Positions 8,857-18,266 are shown, numbered from the stretch's first letter. The stretch: DNA of 64,000 bases from Saccharothrix sp. HUAS TT1 (GCF_040744945.1 NZ_CP160453.1:8370001-8434000); one strand, 5' to 3'. Notes: a model not told the origin generated them from the sequence alone. Numbers and translations are program-made.

Positions 8857-10785
8857 GTGTGCGGCCTGGTAGGACTGGTTTGCCCTGGCGAGAACGAGGC
8901 CGAGCGGGCGCGCTCGGCGGTGGCGGGGGCACTGCGCTGCATGCGCCACCGCGGCCCCGACGAGAGCGGCACCTGGCAGGGCGGTGAGGTCGTCTTCGGC
9001 TTCAACCGGCTGTCCATCATCGACATCGAGCACTCGCACCAGCCCCTGCACTGGGGGCCGCACGACCAGCAGGGTCGGTACGCGATCCTGTTCAACGGCG
9101 AGATCTACAACTACGTGGAGCTGCGCGCGGAGCTGACCAAGCAGTTCGGCGCGGTGTTCGCCACCGACGGCGACACCGAGACGATCGTGGCGGCCTACCA
9201 CTACTGGGGCCCGGCCGCGGTGGCCCGGCTGCGCGGCATGTTCGCGTTCCTGATCTGGGACAAGGCGCGCCGGGTGGTGTTCGGCGCGCGCGACCCGTTC
9301 GGCATCAAGCCGCTGTACTACGCGGCCGGCCCGGGCGGCGTGGCGTTCTCCAGCGAGAAGAAGTCGGTGCTGGAGCTGGCGCCGGCGATCGGCATCCGGC
9401 CGCGGGTGGACGAGAAGGCGCTGCAGCACTACCTGATCCTGCAGTACGTGCCGGAGCCGGAGTCGCTGCAGACCGAGATCCACCGGATCGAGTCGGGCAC
9501 GTCGTTCACGCTCAAGCCGGGCGGCACGCCGGTGGTCGAGCGGTACTTCCCGGCCACGTTCCGGCCGCGCGCGGTGCGCGGCGACGCGGACGAGAACCGG
9601 CTGTACGACGAGATCACCGAGGCGCTGCGCGACTCGGTCGCCAAGCACATGCGGGCGGACGTGACGGTCGGCTCGTTCCTGTCCGGCGGCATCGACTCGA
9701 CCGTGGTCGCGGCGCTGGCCAAGGAGCACAACCCGGACCTGATCACGTTCACCACCGGGTTCGAGCGGCAGGGCTACTCCGAGATCGACGTGGCCGCCGA
9801 GTCGGCCGCCGCGATCGGGGTGAAGCACGTGGTCCGGGCGGTGACGGCGCAGGAGATGATGGACGCGCTGCCGCTGATCACCTGGTACCTGGACGACCCG
9901 GTGGCGGACCCGGCGCTGGTGCCGCTGTGGTTCATCGCCCGCGAGGCGCGCGAGCACGTGAAGGTCGTGCTGTCGGGCGAGGGCGCGGACGAGCTGTTCG
10001 GCGGCTACACGATCTACCGCGAGCCGCTGTCGCTGGCGCCGTTCGAGAAGGTGCCGGGCGCGCTGCGCAAGGCCATGGGCAAGGTGTCCACGAAGATCCC
10101 GCAGGGCGTGCGCGGCAAGGACCTGCTGCGGCGGGGCGCGCTCACGCTGGAGGAGCGCTACTACGGCAACGCGCGGATCTTCATGGACGACCAGCTGCGG
10201 CAGGTGCTGCGCACGTACGACCCGAACGTGTCGCACAAGGACGTGACCGCGCACGTGTACCGGGAGTCCGAGGGCTGGGACCCGGTGACGCGGATGCAGC
10301 ACGTCGACCTGTTCACCTGGTTGCGCGGCGACATCCTGGTCAAGGCCGACAAGATGACGATGGCGAACTCGCTGGAGCTGCGGGTGCCGTTCCTGGACCC
10401 CGAGGTGTTCCGGATCGCGTCGCAGGTGCCGTCGGAGCTGAAGCTGACCAGGGAGACCACCAAGCACGCGCTGCGCCGGGCGATCCGCGACATCGTGCCC
10501 GCGCACGTGCTCAACCGGCGCAAGCTCGGCTTCCCGGTGCCGATCCGGCACTGGCTGAAGGACGAGATGCACGAGTGGGCGGTGGACACCGTCCGCCAGT
10601 CGCAGACCGACCAGTACATCGACAAGAACGCGGTGCTGCGGGTCATCGAGGAGCACCGGTCCGGTGTCGCGGACCACAGCAGGCGGATCTGGGCGCTGCT
10701 GGTGTTCATGATCTGGCACGGGATCTTCGTGGAGGGCCGGATCCGCCCGGTCGTCCCGGAGCCGCACTACCCCGTCAAGCTCTAG
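8857..10785 (+). CDS. asnB: Asparagine synthase, glutamine-hydrolysing
   Basis: 642-residue class II asparagine synthetase: aspartate + glutamine + ATP to asparagine. The GTG start at 8857 is fixed by chemistry, because cleavage of the initiator Met exposes the catalytic Cys2 (MCGLVG); upstream open codons are not used. The N-terminal glutaminase domain shows RHRGPDE and the NGEIYN motif. The synthetase domain has the ATP-pyrophosphatase loop SGGIDS at 276-281. The C-terminus includes the conserved RRKLGFPVPIRHWL. In mycobacteria and relatives the homologue is linked to m-DAP amidation in peptidoglycan, so the true acceptor may not be free aspartate. A strong terminator follows. Confidence 0.94.
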   Translation: MCGLVGLVCPGENEAERARSAVAGALRCMRHRGPDESGTWQGGEVVFGFNRLSIIDIEHSHQPLHWGPHDQQGRYAILFNGEIYNYVELRAELTKQFGAVFATDGDTETIVAAYHYWGPAAVARLRGMFAFLIWDKARRVVFGARDPFGIKPLYYAAGPGGVAFSSEKKSVLELAPAIGIRPRVDEKALQHYLILQYVPEPESLQTEIHRIESGTSFTLKPGGTPVVERYFPATFRPRAVRGDADENRLYDEITEALRDSVAKHMRADVTVGSFLSGGIDSTVVAALAKEHNPDLITFTTGFERQGYSEIDVAAESAAAIGVKHVVRAVTAQEMMDALPLITWYLDDPVADPALVPLWFIAREAREHVKVVLSGEGADELFGGYTIYREPLSLAPFEKVPGALRKAMGKVSTKIPQGVRGKDLLRRGALTLEERYYGNARIFMDDQLRQVLRTYDPNVSHKDVTAHVYRESEGWDPVTRMQHVDLFTWLRGDILVKADKMTMANSLELRVPFLDPEVFRIASQVPSELKLTRETTKHALRRAIRDIVPAHVLNRRKLGFPVPIRHWLKDEMHEWAVDTVRQSQTDQYIDKNAVLRVIEEHRSGVADHSRRIWALLVFMIWHGIFVEGRIRPVVPEPHYPVKL

Positions 10786-10793
10786 TCCCACCG

Positions 10794-10821
10794 CGAAGGC
10801 CCCCGGCGACGGGGGCCTTCG
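10794..10821 (+). terminator. Hairpin terminator after asnB
   Basis: Perfect stem CGAAGGCCCC/GGGGCCTTCG with a short loop starts 9 nt after the asnB stop. Confidence 0.85.
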
Positions 10822-10882
10822 TCGTGCGATTACCGCCCGGTAAGGCTTTTGTCAAGGCCCGCACCCGAATACGGTCGAGCGG

Positions 10883-11053
10883 GTGAGGAACACCGAAGCG
10901 GACACGCTGGACCAGCTGATCGAGGACTGCACCGACCTGCCGCGGGAGCTGCGCGGCGAGGCCGAGCCCGTCCCCGACCCCGAGACCGCCGCGCCGTGGC
11001 AGGTGGACGACGCCAACTACGCGCAGGTCGCCGAGCTGGAGGTGTACGTCTGA
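10883..11053 (+). CDS. Small acidic hypothetical protein (56 aa)
   Basis: GTG-started frame of 56 residues between two terminators. Its composition is strongly acidic (many Asp/Glu, few basic residues) with no hydrophobic segment. Third codon positions are almost all G or C, as in real genes here, and the frame fills the space between the asnB terminator and the next hairpin. No family recognised. A weak GAGC upstream is the only Shine-Dalgarno candidate. Confidence 0.5.
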   Translation: MRNTEADTLDQLIEDCTDLPRELRGEAEPVPDPETAAPWQVDDANYAQVAELEVYV

Positions 11054-11098
11054 GCCCTGCGCTCGACCGTTCGACGTCGACGGACGCCCCACGGGAAC

Positions 11099-11134
11099 GG
11101 GAAGGGCCCCCGCCGCGTGGCGAGGGCCCTTCCC
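11099..11134. terminator. Convergent hairpin terminator
   Basis: Perfect 11-bp arms GGGAAGGGCCC and GGGCCCTTCCC lie between the small acidic ORF and the 3' end of the iron-sulfur carrier gene on the other strand. Confidence 0.82.
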
Positions 11135-11156
11135 GAACTGCGGTTCCAGCGGTCGA

Positions 11157-11531
11157 TCAGTGGAACGAGTCGCCGCAGGCGCACGAACCGCCGGCGTTCG
11201 GGTTGTCGATCGTGAAACCCTGCTTCTCGATCGTGTCGACGAAGTCGATCACGGCGCCCTCGACGTACGGGGCGCTCATGCGGTCCACGGCCACCTTCAG
11301 GCCGTCGAAGTCGCGCAGCGCGTCGCCGTCGAGCGTGCGCTCGTCGAAGAACAGCTGGTAGCGCAGCCCCGCGCAGCCACCGGGCTGGACGGCGATGCGC
11401 AGGTGCATGTCGTCGCGCCCCTCCTGGTCGAGCAGCGCCTTGGCCTTCACGGCAGCCGCGTCGGTCAGCTTCACGCCGTGGGTGGGCGGGGCTTCAGGAG
11501 TCGAGGTGACTGCGTCCTGAGCGGTCGTCAT
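11157..11531 (-). CDS. erpA: A-type iron-sulfur cluster carrier/insertion protein
   Basis: 124-residue HesB/IscA-family protein delivering Fe-S clusters to apoproteins. The three cluster-binding cysteines are present: one in PGGCAGLRY and two in the C-terminal CAC of GGSCACGDSFH. The ATG at 11531 follows a good GAGGAG site; the open frame upstream of it is not used. In Actinobacteria this gene is often near the qcr/cta genes and is needed for the Rieske and lipoyl synthase type enzymes, both of which are in this window. Confidence 0.92.
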   Translation of the reverse strand: MTTAQDAVTSTPEAPPTHGVKLTDAAAVKAKALLDQEGRDDMHLRIAVQPGGCAGLRYQLFFDERTLDGDALRDFDGLKVAVDRMSAPYVEGAVIDFVDTIEKQGFTIDNPNAGGSCACGDSFH

Positions 11532-11619
11532 GGCTCTCCTCAGAGGTCCTTTGCGGGCATCTGTTCCGGGCAACACGGGAAGTACCCGCTTTGTTCCTGC
11601 CCCCATGGTCGCACAGACG

Positions 11620-12633
11620 TCAGCGCCGGGGGTGTGACCAGTGCCTCGCCACGTGTTCGGCCAGGTCCGCCAGGGTGCCGGCCGGGTCGGCCAGGCTGCG
11701 CTCGACCGATCCGGCGTGCTCGGCCACCGCGTACGACTCCTGAACGCCCGCCGCCGCGGCCTCCCGCCTGCCGACGGCCACCTGGCCGGCCAGCACCACG
11801 CACGGCACGCCGCGCTCCGCCGCGCCGCCAGCCACGGCGGTGACCAGCTTCCCGCGCAGCGACTGCCAGTCGAAGCTGCCCTCGCCGGTGACGGCGAGGT
11901 CGGCGTGGTCCAGCGCCTCGTCCAGCCGGGTCAGCTCGCGCACCATCCCCGCCCCGGACGCGACGGTCGCGCCCAGGGCCAGCAGCGCGGCGCCCAGGCC
12001 GCCGGCGGCCCCTGCGCCGGGCAGGTCGCGCACGTCGGCCAGCTCGGTCATCGCGGCCAGCCGCGCCTCCAGCCGGTCCACCGCCTCGGGTGACGCGCCC
12101 TTCTGCGGGCCGAACGTGCGCGCGGCGCCGTGCGGGCCGAGCAGGGGGTTCTCCACGTCGGCCGCGGCCACCAGGCGCGCCGTGACCGGGAGCAGGGCCT
12201 CCCGCAGTCCCTCGCCACCGTCCGTGGTGCCCGAGCCGCCCAGGCCGACCACGATCGTGTGAGCGCCGCGAGCGGCGTTGACCAGCTCGCCGACGCCCCT
12301 GGTGGTGGCGGTCTCGGCGGTCGCCGACCGCCGGTCGGGCGGGACGAGGTGCAGGCCGCACGCCTGCGCCGACTCGACGTAGGCGGTGCCGTCGTGCTCC
12401 AGCCACCGCGCGTCGACGGGCGTGCCCAGCGGCCCCGTCACGGTCGTGGTGCGCAGGGCACCGCCCAGCGCGGCGTGCAGGACGTCCACGAACCCGGGCC
12501 CGCCGTCGGCCAGCGGGCGCAGGCTCAACTCGTCGTCGGGGGCGGTGCGGCGCCAGCCCCGGGCCACGGCCTCGGCGACCTCCCGCGCGGTCAGCGTTCC
12601 GCCGAAGCAGTCCGGCGCAATAACAACTCGCAC
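11620..12633 (-). CDS. Glycerate kinase
   Basis: 337-residue GlxK/GckA-family kinase phosphorylating D-glycerate (usually to 2-phosphoglycerate). It starts with the family signature VVIAPDCFGGTLTA and the PLADGGPGFVD motif (normally DGGEG, here PG, a mild change). Further family motifs are LGGSGTTDGGEG and FGPQKGA. GTG at 12633 is the natural start. Slightly shorter than the usual 370-380 residues. Divergent from the DUF3043 gene with only 42 nt between starts, so the two share a compact promoter region. Confidence 0.9.
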   Translation of the reverse strand: MRVVIAPDCFGGTLTAREVAEAVARGWRRTAPDDELSLRPLADGGPGFVDVLHAALGGALRTTTVTGPLGTPVDARWLEHDGTAYVESAQACGLHLVPPDRRSATAETATTRGVGELVNAARGAHTIVVGLGGSGTTDGGEGLREALLPVTARLVAAADVENPLLGPHGAARTFGPQKGASPEAVDRLEARLAAMTELADVRDLPGAGAAGGLGAALLALGATVASGAGMVRELTRLDEALDHADLAVTGEGSFDWQSLRGKLVTAVAGGAAERGVPCVVLAGQVAVGRREAAAAGVQESYAVAEHAGSVERSLADPAGTLADLAEHVARHWSHPRR

Positions 12634-12675
12634 CTGGCGAACAGTACTTATCGGGGCATCTCCTACTCTGGTGCG

Positions 12676-13308
12676 GTGAGGTTCCTGCGCCGCAACGCCG
12701 ACGAAGCCGCCGAGACCACCGCCGAGGACGCCCCCGCGGAGGTGGGCCCGGCCGATCCGTCGCGCACCCCCGGCAAGGGGCGGCCCACGCCGAAGCGGCG
12801 CGAGGCCGAGGGCAAGCGGCGCGGTCCCGTCCCACCGCCACCCCGCACGCAGCGCGAGGCGTTGAAGCGCTCGCGCGGCAGCAAGGTCTCCAAGGAGGAG
12901 CGCCGCGCGGCGGCGGTCGAGCGCCGGCAGCGGATGATGGCGGGCGAGGACAAGTACCTCCTGCCCCGCGACCGCGGCCCCGTGAAGGCCTACATCCGCG
13001 ACCTGGTCGACTCGCGGCGCAACCTCATGGGCCTGTTCATGCCGCTGGCCATCCTGGTGTTCGTCGCGCTGCTCGTGCCGATGCCCGCGATCCAGCAGTA
13101 CGCGACGCTGCTGACCACGTTCATGCTGCTGGCGATGATCGTGGAGGGCTTCTTCCTCGGCCGCCTGGTGAACAAGCGGGTGCGGCTGAAGTTCCCGACC
13201 GACACCACCCGCGGCCTGTCCATCGGCTGGTACTCGTTCATCAGGGCGAGCCAGCTGCGCAGGCTGCGCGTGCCCAAGCCCCGGGTCAGCCCCGGCGACA
13301 AGGTCTGA
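12676..13308 (+). CDS. DUF3043 membrane protein
   Basis: 210-residue protein of the actinobacterial DUF3043 family, function unknown. The first half is cytoplasmic, highly charged and Lys/Arg-rich (GKGRPTPKRREAE..., the family hallmark), then AGEDKYLLPRDRGPVKAYIRDLVDSR. Two membrane helices follow (about 116-135 and 139-162). The C-terminal tail is basic. The GTG at 12676 begins RFLRR. Divergent from glycerate kinase. Confidence 0.88.
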   Translation: MRFLRRNADEAAETTAEDAPAEVGPADPSRTPGKGRPTPKRREAEGKRRGPVPPPPRTQREALKRSRGSKVSKEERRAAAVERRQRMMAGEDKYLLPRDRGPVKAYIRDLVDSRRNLMGLFMPLAILVFVALLVPMPAIQQYATLLTTFMLLAMIVEGFFLGRLVNKRVRLKFPTDTTRGLSIGWYSFIRASQLRRLRVPKPRVSPGDKV

Positions 13309-13368
13309 CGGCCCCGGTCGACCGGAGTTCATTAGCAACCCGAACGACCCGGTACTAGGCTTGGCGGC

Positions 13369-14355
13369 ATGGAGTTCCGACGCCTCGGCCGCAGTGGCCT
13401 GAACATCAGCGAGATCTCGTACGGCAACTGGCTCACCCACGGATCGCAGGTCGAGGAGGACCAGGCGACGGCGTGCGTCCGGGCGGCGCTCGACGCGGGC
13501 ATCACCACGTTCGACACCGCGGACGTCTACGCGAACACCAAGGCCGAAGCGGTGCTCGGCCGCGCCCTGGCCGGGCAGCGCCGCGAGTCGCTGGAGATCT
13601 TCACCAAGGTCTTCTGGCCGACCGGCCCCGGCGGCCCCAACGACAAGGGCCTCGGCCGCAAGCACATCGCGGAGTCGATCAACGGCTCGCTCAAGCGCCT
13701 CCAGACCGACTACGTCGACCTCTACCAGGCCCACCGCTACGACAAGTCGGTGCCGCTGGAGGAGACGATGCTCGCCTTCGCCGACCTCGTGCGGCAGGGC
13801 AAGGTGCTCTACATCGGCGTCTCCGAGTGGAACGCCGACCAGATCGCCCGCGGCGCGGCGCTGGCGCGCGAGCTGAACGTCCCGTTCATCTCCAACCAGC
13901 CGCAGTACTCGATGCTGTGGCGGGTCATCGAGTCGCAGGTCGTGCCGACGTCCGAGCGCGAGGGCATCAGCCAGATCGTCTGGTCCCCCATCGCCCAGGG
14001 CGTGCTGACCGGCAAGTACCTGCCGGGCCAGCCGGTGCCCCAGGGTTCCCGGGCGACCGACGAGACCGGCTCGAAGTTCATCCAGCGCTTCCTGAACGAC
14101 GACGTGCTCACCAAGGTGCAGCAGCTCAAGCCGCTGGCCGACGAGGCGGGCCTGTCGCTCGCCCAGCTCGCCGTGGCGTGGGTGCTGCAGAACCCGAACG
14201 TGGCCAGCGCGATCATCGGCGCCTCGCGTCCCGAGCAGGTGCACGAGAACGTGAAGGCGGCCGGCGTGAAGCTGGACGAGGAGCTGCTGAAGAAGATCGA
14301 CGACGTGCTCGGGGACACCGTGGAGAGCGACCCGCGGTACACCATCACGCCGTGA
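13369..14355 (+). CDS. Aldo/keto reductase (Kv-beta-like)
   Basis: 328-residue NADPH-dependent aldo/keto reductase of the potassium-channel-beta-like subgroup. The catalytic tetrad is visible: D49, Y54, K80 and H122. The cofactor-binding end (IIGASRPEQVHEN) is intact. The physiological carbonyl substrate cannot be told from sequence. Single gene with its own promoter region; convergent with the small gene at 14376. Confidence 0.92.
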   Translation: MEFRRLGRSGLNISEISYGNWLTHGSQVEEDQATACVRAALDAGITTFDTADVYANTKAEAVLGRALAGQRRESLEIFTKVFWPTGPGGPNDKGLGRKHIAESINGSLKRLQTDYVDLYQAHRYDKSVPLEETMLAFADLVRQGKVLYIGVSEWNADQIARGAALARELNVPFISNQPQYSMLWRVIESQVVPTSEREGISQIVWSPIAQGVLTGKYLPGQPVPQGSRATDETGSKFIQRFLNDDVLTKVQQLKPLADEAGLSLAQLAVAWVLQNPNVASAIIGASRPEQVHENVKAAGVKLDEELLKKIDDVLGDTVESDPRYTITP

Positions 14356-14375
14356 CGACGCGCCCTCGCCCCGGT

Positions 14376-14576
14376 CTAGTCGGCCGGGGCGAGGGACATC
14401 GGGCCGTAGACCTCGGACTCGCTGCGCAGCAGCGTCACCTGCGCGACGCCCGCCTCCCGCAGCTCGACCCACGCCGAGCCGAACCAGTCCTCGGCCGCGG
14501 TCTGGTCCGGGAACGCGATACCCGGGCCGTCGACCTCGTGCCCCTGCTCGTCCTGGTACCGCCACCGGTACTCCAT
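14376..14576 (-). CDS. Small conserved hypothetical protein (66 aa)
   Basis: 66-residue soluble protein starting MEYRWRYQDEQG, with a GGAGGAGG site just upstream that decides this ATG over the longer open frame. Conserved-looking aromatic positions (YRWRY, DWFGSAWVEL) and a terminal VYGPMSL suggest a small beta-rich domain. Function unknown. Divergent from cobU across about 70 nt. Confidence 0.78.
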   Translation of the reverse strand: MEYRWRYQDEQGHEVDGPGIAFPDQTAAEDWFGSAWVELREAGVAQVTLLRSESEVYGPMSLAPAD

Positions 14577-14644
14577 GACGGCCTCCTCCCGCTGTGTAAC
14601 GTTCCCGGTCAGGCTATGTCCTCCCGGAACAGTTGGAGTGCGGT

Positions 14645-15202
14645 GTGACGCGTCGGACACTGGTGCTGGGCGGCGCCCGCTCGGGCAAGTCGGCGCACGC
14701 CGAGGGCCTGCTCACCGACGACGTCGTGACCTACGTCGCCACCGCGCGCCGGTACCCGGACGACGCGGACTGGGAGCTGCGGATCGCCCAGCACGTGGCC
14801 CGCCGTCCCACCACGTGGACGACGGTCGAAGCACCCGCCCCCCGCGACCTGATCGCCCTGCTCACCGCCACCAGCGAGACCGACCCGCCGATCCTGGTGG
14901 ACGACGTCGCCACCTGGCTCAGCGGAGTGCTGGACGACGCCGGCGCCTGGGAGGGCCACGGCCTCGGCCAGGTGGAGGACGAGTGCGCCGCGCTGGTCCA
15001 CGCCGTCGGCCAGGCCCGCGCCCGCCTGGTCCTGGTGTCGGCGGAGGTCGGCCTGGGCGTCGTGCCGAGCACCCGCTCTGGCAGGCTCTTCCGCGATCAC
15101 CTCGGCTCGCTCAACGCGCGGCTGGCCGAGGTCTGCGACGAGGTGCTGCTGGTCGTCGCCGGAATCCCACTGCGACTGCGCGAACCCGGAGGTAGTCGGT
15201 GA
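14645..15202 (+). CDS. cobU: Adenosylcobinamide kinase / adenosylcobinamide-phosphate guanylyltransferase
   Basis: 185-residue bifunctional enzyme of nucleotide loop assembly: it phosphorylates adenosylcobinamide and then makes adenosyl-GDP-cobinamide. The Walker A GGARSGKS opens the protein, the guanylylation-site His lies in the AQHVARRP region, and the DDVATWL Walker B-like strand is visible. GTG at 14645 follows GGAG. Its stop overlaps the cobT start by 4 nt (GTGA). First gene of cobU-cobT-cobS. Confidence 0.93.
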   Translation: MTRRTLVLGGARSGKSAHAEGLLTDDVVTYVATARRYPDDADWELRIAQHVARRPTTWTTVEAPAPRDLIALLTATSETDPPILVDDVATWLSGVLDDAGAWEGHGLGQVEDECAALVHAVGQARARLVLVSAEVGLGVVPSTRSGRLFRDHLGSLNARLAEVCDEVLLVVAGIPLRLREPGGSR

Positions 15203-16236
15203 CCATCGAGTTCCCGCCCGTCGAGCCGCCCAGCGAGCACGCGCGCGCCGAGGCGACCGCCCGACAGGCCGTGCTCACCAAGCCCGTCGGCTCGCTCGGC
15301 AAGCTGGAGGAGCTGGGCGCCTGGGTGGCGGCGTGCCAGGGCGAGTGCCCGCCGAGGCCGTTCACCAGGCCCCGCGTCGTGGTGTTCGCGGGTGACCACG
15401 GCGTGGCCCAGCACGGCGTGTCGGCGTACCCGAGCGAGGTCACCGGTCAGATGGTGGCGAACATCCTCGCGGGCGGCGCGGCGGTGAACGTGCTGGCGAA
15501 CGTGGCGGGCGCGACGGTCCGCGTGGTCGACCTGGCGGTGGATTCAGAGACCGCCCTCGGGGACTTCAAGGTGCGCCGCGGCTCCGGTTCCATCGACCGC
15601 GAGGACGCCCTGACCGGCGAAGAGGCCGAGCAGGCGATCGAGATCGGCCGCAAGCTCGTGGACGACGAGGTCGACGGCGGCGCGGACCTGCTCATCGCCG
15701 GCGACATGGGCATCGGCAACACCACCCCCGCCGCGGTGCTCATCGCCGCCCTCACGGGCTCCGAACCGGTCGCCGTCGTCGGCCGCGGCACGGGCATCGA
15801 CGACCAGGGCTGGATGCGCAAGACCGCCGCCATCCGCGACGCCCTGCGCCGGGCGCGTCCCGTCATCAACGACCCGGTCGCCCTCCTCGCCACCGCGTCC
15901 GGCGCCGACATCGCCGCCATGGCGGGCTTCCTGGCCCAGGCGGCGATCCGCAAGACCCCCGTCATCCTCGACGGCGTCGTGGTCGGCGCCGCCGCCGTCG
16001 TCGCCGAGGAACTGGCCCCGGGCGCCCGCGACTGGTGGGTCGCCGGCCACCGCTCCGCCGAGCCCGCGCACGCGTTGGCACTGGGCCACCTGAGCCTGGA
16101 CCCGCTGCTGGAGTTCGACATGCGCCTGGGCGAGGGCTCCGGCGCCGCCGCCGCCCTGCCGCTGGTCGTGATGGCGACCCGCATCCTGGCCGAGATGGCG
16201 ACCTTCGACAGCGCGGGCGTCTCCGGACCGGCCTGA
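15199..16236 (+). CDS. cobT: Nicotinate-nucleotide--dimethylbenzimidazole phosphoribosyltransferase
   Basis: 345-residue enzyme activating the lower ligand base to its alpha-ribotide. The family signatures [16 protein letters not shown] and [12 protein letters not shown] are present, as is the catalytic Glu near the C-terminus ([13 protein letters not shown]). GTG start overlaps the cobU stop; the stop overlaps the cobS ATG by 1 nt. This coupling implies stoichiometric expression of the three late cobamide enzymes. Confidence 0.94.
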   Translation: MTIEFPPVEPPSEHARAEATARQAVLTKPVGSLGKLEELGAWVAACQGECPPRPFTRPRVVVFAGDHGVAQHGVSAYPSEVTGQMVANILAGGAAVNVLANVAGATVRVVDLAVDSETALGDFKVRRGSGSIDREDALTGEEAEQAIEIGRKLVDDEVDGGADLLIAGDMGIGNTTPAAVLIAALTGSEPVAVVGRGTGIDDQGWMRKTAAIRDALRRARPVINDPVALLATASGADIAAMAGFLAQAAIRKTPVILDGVVVGAAAVVAEELAPGARDWWVAGHRSAEPAHALALGHLSLDPLLEFDMRLGEGSGAAAALPLVVMATRILAEMATFDSAGVSGPA

Positions 16237-16940
16237 TGCGCCTGGCCCTGTCCTGGCTGACCGTCCTGCCGATCCGCGTCCACACCGACCAGGTGACCGC
16301 CCGTGCGGCGGGACGTGCGATCACGTTCGCCCCGCTGGTCGGCCTGCTCCTCGGTGCGGCGGCCGTCGCGCTCCTCCGGCTGCCGCTGCCCGACCTGGCA
16401 GCCGGCTTCCTCACCGTCGGCTTCCTGGCGCTGGCGACGCGCGGCATGCACCTGGACGGCCTGGCCGACACCGCCGACGGCCTGGGCTGCTACGGACCAC
16501 CCGAACGCGCCCTGGCCGTGATGAAGGACGGCGGAGCGGGCCCGTTCGCGGTCGTCGCGCTGATCATCGTGCTGGGCGCGGAAGCCGCCACCCTCCCCAC
16601 CGTCCACTGGGGCGCCGTCCTCCTGGCCCTGACCACCGGCCGGGCCGCCTTCATCCTCTGCTGCCTGCGCCCCATCCCCGCCGCCCGCCCGAACGGCCTG
16701 GGCGCACTGGTAGCCGGCACCCAACCACCGTGGATCGCCATCACCTGGTGGACAGCCCTCGCCACCGCCGGCTACTTCGTCCACCCCTGGCAAGGCCCAA
16801 CCGCCGTCGCCACCTCAGCAGCCCTCGTCCTGCTCCTGATCAACCACACCAAGAAGCGCTTCGGCGGCATCACCGGCGACGTCCTGGGCGCCGCCTGCGA
16901 AACCGCCACCCTGACCACCCTGATCGTCACCGCCCTCTAA
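16236..16940 (+). CDS. cobS: Adenosylcobinamide-GDP ribazoletransferase (cobalamin synthase)
   Basis: 234-residue polytopic membrane enzyme joining GDP-cobinamide and alpha-ribazole. Signatures: HLDGLADTADGLG with the Asp-rich Mg2+ site, MKDGGAGPFAV, and GGITGDVLGAACE near the C-terminus. Several hydrophobic helices. Last gene of cobUTS; no classical terminator follows, but the convergent junction with ilvE contains the composite repeat described below. Confidence 0.93.
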   Translation: MRLALSWLTVLPIRVHTDQVTARAAGRAITFAPLVGLLLGAAAVALLRLPLPDLAAGFLTVGFLALATRGMHLDGLADTADGLGCYGPPERALAVMKDGGAGPFAVVALIIVLGAEAATLPTVHWGAVLLALTTGRAAFILCCLRPIPAARPNGLGALVAGTQPPWIAITWWTALATAGYFVHPWQGPTAVATSAALVLLLINHTKKRFGGITGDVLGAACETATLTTLIVTAL

Positions 16941-16971
16941 CCCCCACAACACAACCGCACCAAGCCACCGA

Positions 16972-17019
16972 GGCTCGATTTGACATGGGGCCCTTACGGG
17001 TGCCATGTCAAATCGAGCC
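16972..17019. repeat. Perfect 17-bp inverted repeat, copy 1 of the composite junction element
   Basis: Arms GGCTCGATTTGACATGG (16972-16988) and CCATGTCAAATCGAGCC (17003-17019) with a 14-nt loop. The loop reads GGCCCTTACGGGTG. A second copy at 63202-63335 has the same arms with one compensatory pair change and an inserted inner palindrome. Unlike the local terminators, the arms are not GC-dominated. Confidence 0.93.
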
Positions 17020-17033
17020 GGACAGCACCACCG

Positions 17034-17163
17034 CCCTGAACGTAGAACTCACCGTCCCTGAGCGTTCGACTCGCGGCACTCCAACGTTCGACTCGCGCCC
17101 TGAACGTTGAACTCTCGCGCCCTGAACGTAGGACTCTCGCGCCCTGAACGTAGGACTCTCGCG
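17034..17163. repeat. Array of about 22-bp repeats in the cobS/ilvE junction
   Basis: Six units of about 22 bp. The last two (17120-17141 and 17142-17163) are identical (CCCTGAACGTAGGACTCTCG plus CG); the earlier ones diverge (GAACGTTGAACTC, GAGCGTTCGACTC, AACGTTCGACTC, GAACGTAGAACTC). No unique spacers separate the units. The array runs to within 3 nt of the ilvE stop codon. Related arrays are at 55826 and 63350. Confidence 0.93.
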
Positions 17164-17165
17164 GG

Positions 17166-18266
17166 TTAGTTGATTTTGGACATCCAGGAGTGGGGGTCGG
17201 CGGTCAGGCCCTGCTGGATGCTCGTCAGGTGGTTGCGCAACCGCATGGTCACGTCACCCGTCCGCCCACCCGACACGCTGAACTCGCCACCCGCGTGCTT
17301 CACGTGCCCCACCGGCGTGATCACCGCCGCCGTGCCGCACGCGAACACCTCCGTCAGCTCACCGGACTCCGCCTTCTTCTCCCACTCCTCCGTGGAGATC
17401 CGCCGCTCCTCCACCACGAGCCCGAAGTCGGCCGCCAACCGCAGCAGCGAGTTCCGCGTGATCCCGGGCAGCAGCGCACCGGACAGCTCCGGCGTCACCA
17501 CCCGCGCGTCGTCGCCCGACCCGAGGACGAAGAACAGGTTCATCCCGCCCATCTCCTCGACCCACCGGCGCTCCACCGCGTCCAGCCACACGACCTGGTC
17601 GCACCCCTGCTCGGCGGCCTGCGCCTGCGCCGCCAGCGACGCCGCGTAGTTGCCCGCGAACTTCGCCGCACCCGTGCCACCCGGCGCCGCCCGCACGTAC
17701 TCCGTCGACAACCACACCGTCACCGGCTTCAACCCGCCGGTGAAGTACGACCCCGCGGGTGACGCGATGAGCACGTACAGGTACTCCTTCGCCGGCCGCA
17801 CGCCCAGCCCCGCCTCCGTCGAGAAGAGGAACGGCCGCAGGTACAGCGACTCCTCGGGGACGGACGACACCCACCGGTCGTCCACCGCCAGCAGCTCCCG
17901 GATCGAGGCCAGGAACAGCTCGTCGGGCAGTTCGGGCATCGCCATCCGGCGGGCCGACGCGCGGAAGCGCTCGGCGTTGGCCGACGGGCGGAAGGACGCG
18001 ATCGTCCCGTCGGGCTGGCGGTAGGCCTTGAGCCCTTCGAAGATCGCCTGGCCGTAGTGCAGCACCATGGCCGCCGGGTCCAGCTCCAACGAGCGGTAGG
18101 GCCCCACGACGGCGTCGTGCCAGCCCTGCTCCTGGTTCCAGCGGATCGTCACCATGTGGTCGGTGAAGTGCTGCCCGAAGCCCGGCTGCGCGAGTACCTC
18201 CGCAACGCGCTCCGGGGTCGCCGGCTGCGGGTTGGGGGTCCGGGTGAAAGGCAACGCGGTCGTCAT
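17166..18266 (-). CDS. ilvE: Branched-chain-amino-acid aminotransferase
   Basis: 366-residue PLP-dependent fold type IV transaminase, last step of Val/Leu/Ile synthesis. The PLP lysine is K202 in [11 protein letters not shown]. The family motifs [12 protein letters not shown] (substrate side) and [12 protein letters not shown] (phosphate cup) are present. The ATG at 18266 begins [12 protein letters not shown]; the open frame further upstream is outside the conserved region. Its 3' end abuts the 22-bp repeat array. Confidence 0.95.
   Translation of the reverse strand: MTTALPFTRTPNPQPATPERVAEVLAQPGFGQHFTDHMVTIRWNQEQGWHDAVVGPYRSLELDPAAMVLHYGQAIFEGLKAYRQPDGTIASFRPSANAERFRASARRMAMPELPDELFLASIRELLAVDDRWVSSVPEESLYLRPFLFSTEAGLGVRPAKEYLYVLIASPAGSYFTGGLKPVTVWLSTEYVRAAPGGTGAAKFAGNYAASLAAQAQAAEQGCDQVVWLDAVERRWVEEMGGMNLFFVLGSGDDARVVTPELSGALLPGITRNSLLRLAADFGLVVEERRISTEEWEKKAESGELTEVFACGTAAVITPVGHVKHAGGEFSVSGGRTGDVTMRLRNHLTSIQQGLTADPHSWMSKIN

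Noticed and set aside
8725..10791. 688-codon minus-strand frame opposite asnB
   Set aside because: Antisense shadow of asnB; product is Arg/His/Gln-rich with no domain.
11540..12841. 433-codon minus-strand frame overlapping glycerate kinase
   Set aside because: Different frame from the kinase motifs, Arg/Gly-rich shadow.
14577..14644. Cobalamin riboswitch before cobU
   Set aside because: The gap is only about 70 nt and lacks the B12-box; no room for the element.
17034..17163. Direct-repeat array resembling a CRISPR
   Set aside because: Units of about 22 bp abut each other with no unique spacers, the units diverge, and no cas genes are near.
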